A DNA stretch of 64,000 nucleotides from Robiginitomaculum sp. (lineage in GTDB: Bacteria; Pseudomonadota; Alphaproteobacteria; Caulobacterales; Maricaulaceae), in NCBI GenBank assembly GCA_015485155.1, contig WFUF01000019.1:1-64000 (forward strand). The letters run 5' to 3'. Positions within the stretch are counted from its first letter, which is position 1, and every line of letters starts with the position of its first letter. Of this stretch, positions 62,451 to 64,000 are shown one piece after another. The notes beneath the pieces are model-generated. The model was given only the letters and a program-made list of their open reading frames with translations. It had not been told where the DNA came from and searched no databases. The position numbers and the translations under genes were made by a program.

Positions 62451-63245
62451 CTAAAACTTGAAACGCCCACGCAAGGTAACCGGAACACTGATATTTTGGG
62501 AATTGCTCCGGCTTTCCTGCCAGCCAATTGCGGTTAGCGTACCATCACCAGCCTTCAGCTCACCAGTATATCGTAGTCCGGTTTCAAGCCCCAGGGCAAA
62601 ATTACGTGAGGCCCGCCATTCAGCGCCAACCATGACTTGCGCGGTTGGCACAATTGAATCATCATACCATTCAGCATTGAAATTTGTTGGCTGTCCAATA
62701 CTGGCAAAGCCTGCAGATGACAGCGCGGCGCCTGTGCTTTCTACATGCTGAATACCTAAATCGGCGCTAACATACGGGCTGACCGATGGGCTTAACAAAT
62801 GGGCAAATGTGCGATTCCTAAAATATTTGCGCACGCCAATTTGCGCGCCATAGGTTTCCAGATCATCAAATTGGGCTGTTACAACATCAGTGCCGTTAAT
62901 CATGCCAACATCGACAGATTTTCCTTCGGCTTTGGAATAATTGGCACTGGCTGTAAGCTCCACCGTATTGCTGAGCGCATAAGAAGCTCCCAATTGATAT
63001 TTTGTGGCCTGACCATAGGCATCATTATAGCTGGTAGACCTTAGTTCAGCAGTTCCGCTATTATCAAAATCGGTTGTTATAACATCACCATCAATGCTTG
63101 GATCAACGCCAATGGCCATTTCAAGATTCATCCGCTGGCCGATGGGCCGCTGCTGTGACTGGCCATATCCGCCACCCCAGTTTCCGATCCAGGAACACCC
63201 TGACAACAGGGCGGCAGATGCAACAATAAGAGCAAGGCGTATCAC
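62451..63245 (-). CDS. Outer membrane beta-barrel lipoprotein
   Basis: 264 residues. A lipoprotein signal (MIRLALIVASAALLSGC, Cys17) then a Gly/Gln-rich linker and a beta-barrel of alternating hydrophobic strands (LEMAIGVDPSID, TKYQLGASYALSNTVELTASANYSK, YGAQIGVRKYFRN, SPYVSADLGIQHVES, TAQVMVGAEWRASRNFALGLETGLRYTGEL) ending in VPVTLRGRFKF. An OmpA-like eight-stranded barrel is likely; no function can be assigned. A TTAA-N6-TTAA lies 84 bases upstream. Confidence 0.8.
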   Translation of the reverse strand: MIRLALIVASAALLSGCSWIGNWGGGYGQSQQRPIGQRMNLEMAIGVDPSIDGDVITTDFDNSGTAELRSTSYNDAYGQATKYQLGASYALSNTVELTASANYSKAEGKSVDVGMINGTDVVTAQFDDLETYGAQIGVRKYFRNRTFAHLLSPSVSPYVSADLGIQHVESTGAALSSAGFASIGQPTNFNAEWYDDSIVPTAQVMVGAEWRASRNFALGLETGLRYTGELKAGDGTLTAIGWQESRSNSQNISVPVTLRGRFKF

Positions 63246-63371
63246 TTGGATTCTCCAGTTTTCATCGTCAACAATCGGGCATCGAATCGTTCTTCTAAAA
63301 CCCTCATTCCATAAAGCACTTTATTCCTTTAAGGATTGTTAACCATAATTAGAATCACCCGGAGCAGATAA

Positions 63372-64000
63372 GTGCAGAAAATTCTTATAGTAATTATTGG
63401 CGGTATTTTGGGAAGTTTAATACTGCCCGTTTCCACCCTAGCTCAATCAAACAACAGCATATCTTCTGAACAATTAACCCAATTGATTGATGAGGTTGAA
63501 GCATTTGACCTGGCCAGTGATCCCATAACTGCCGGTCGCAAGGGTGATATGGAGGCTTTGCGTAAAATGCCGGACGTATCGCAAAAAACCATCGCCGCCA
63601 GATCCTTGCAAAACAAAAAATATTTAACTCGCATAAATATGATTCTGGAGCAGGAATTATCGGATTCTGACCGTATAAATGCTGATTTACTACACTATGC
63701 TTTGGCCAACCGTGTAGCACGAGCAGAATTTGATACCGCTGCCCTGCCGTTTACCAATGATAGCGGCTTTCATACCAGCCTTGACTTTATTGCCAGAACC
63801 ACACGGGTAACATCGCTGGATGAGGGTGAGGCGTGGGTTGCAAGACTGCACGACGTGCCCCGGTTTTTAGCAGAGCATCGCAGCAATATTTCACGCGGTA
63901 TTAAATCCGGGTTTTCCCAGCCTAAGCTGGTAGTAAAGGGAGTGCTTGCTACGCTGGAGGCGCAATTGGGTGATGATGCCCTGCTAAACAGCCTGCTGGC
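63372..64000 (+). CDS. DUF885 family protein, 5' part (truncated by window end)
   Basis: GTG at 63372 with GGAG eight bases upstream opens a frame that runs off the window (209 codons). Signal peptide MQKILIVIIGGILGSLILPVSTLA, then LIDEVEAFDLASDPITAGRKGDMEALRKMPDVSQKTIAARSLQNKKYLTRINMILEQELSDSDRINADLLHYALANRVARAEFDTAALPFTNDSGFHTSLDFIARTTRVTSLDEGEAWVARLHDVPRFLAEH, the start of a DUF885 putative metallocarboxypeptidase-like protein. The zinc-binding residues lie beyond the window. Confidence 0.82.
   Translation, partial: MQKILIVIIGGILGSLILPVSTLAQSNNSISSEQLTQLIDEVEAFDLASDPITAGRKGDMEALRKMPDVSQKTIAARSLQNKKYLTRINMILEQELSDSDRINADLLHYALANRVARAEFDTAALPFTNDSGFHTSLDFIARTTRVTSLDEGEAWVARLHDVPRFLAEHRSNISRGIKSGFSQPKLVVKGVLATLEAQLGDDALLNSLL

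Overview
The window looks like chromosomal DNA of a CtrA-type alphaproteobacterium, possibly near Caulobacterales or Maricaulales, with mid-range GC. This rests on rnd-lptC-lptA-lptB-rpoN-hpf-ptsN, DUF4164-zapA-6S RNA-5-FCL, a COQ9 protein, an IalB-family protein, rpoH, a DivL-like pseudokinase with Tyr at the phospho-acceptor site, and TTAA-N7-TTAA (CtrA-type) boxes. Most of it is housekeeping DNA; the accessory parts are a copper cluster (13.2-19.1 kb) and a mercury operon (37.1-40.7 kb). No tRNA, rRNA gene, CRISPR array or insertion sequence was recognised.

Layout. 0-8 kb: two inverted copies of an rRNA-leader-like sequence (promoter plus boxA, no 16S gene) flank a DUF4198 protein, a prolyl oligopeptidase, dapF, asd, rarD and an epoxide-hydrolase-like enzyme. 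8-12.7 kb: a class III aminotransferase coupled to a beta-keto acid cleavage enzyme, then a TonB receptor. 13.2-19.1 kb: cupredoxin, CopA, CopB, two accessory proteins and a three-gene module (small membrane anti-sigma, metal sensor, ECF sigma) matching CnrYXH in order, size and metal ligands. 19.3-25.3 kb: TRAP transporter, bpt and an SLC13 permease on the minus strand. 25.4-35.8 kb: PPK2, DUF2157/GDYXXLXY, a RhaD-like aldolase, rpsU, COQ9, purE/purK, a diguanylate cyclase, IalB, an isoaspartyl peptidase, YkvA and an SDR.

36-47.7 kb: rpoH, merR/merTPA, a methyltransferase, rnd, the Lpt genes, rpoN, hpf, ptsN and an acyltransferase. 47.7-53 kb (minus): divL-like gene, TonB-C protein, ymdB, 5-FCL, 6S RNA, zapA, DUF4164. 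53-64 kb: a LuxR solo, a small unknown protein, gap-pgk-fba-thiE-Sel1-efp-suhB, a serine hydrolase, an outer-membrane lipoprotein and a truncated DUF885 gene.

A composite hairpin repeat recurs at four places; in three of them it begins within a few bases of a stop codon. The strongest leads are the CnrYXH-like module tied to copper rather than nickel/cobalt genes, the orphan rRNA-leader pair, the stop-codon-abutting repeats, the apparent lack of an ordinary start codon in rpsU, and the CtrA boxes upstream of the divL-like and ialB-like genes.
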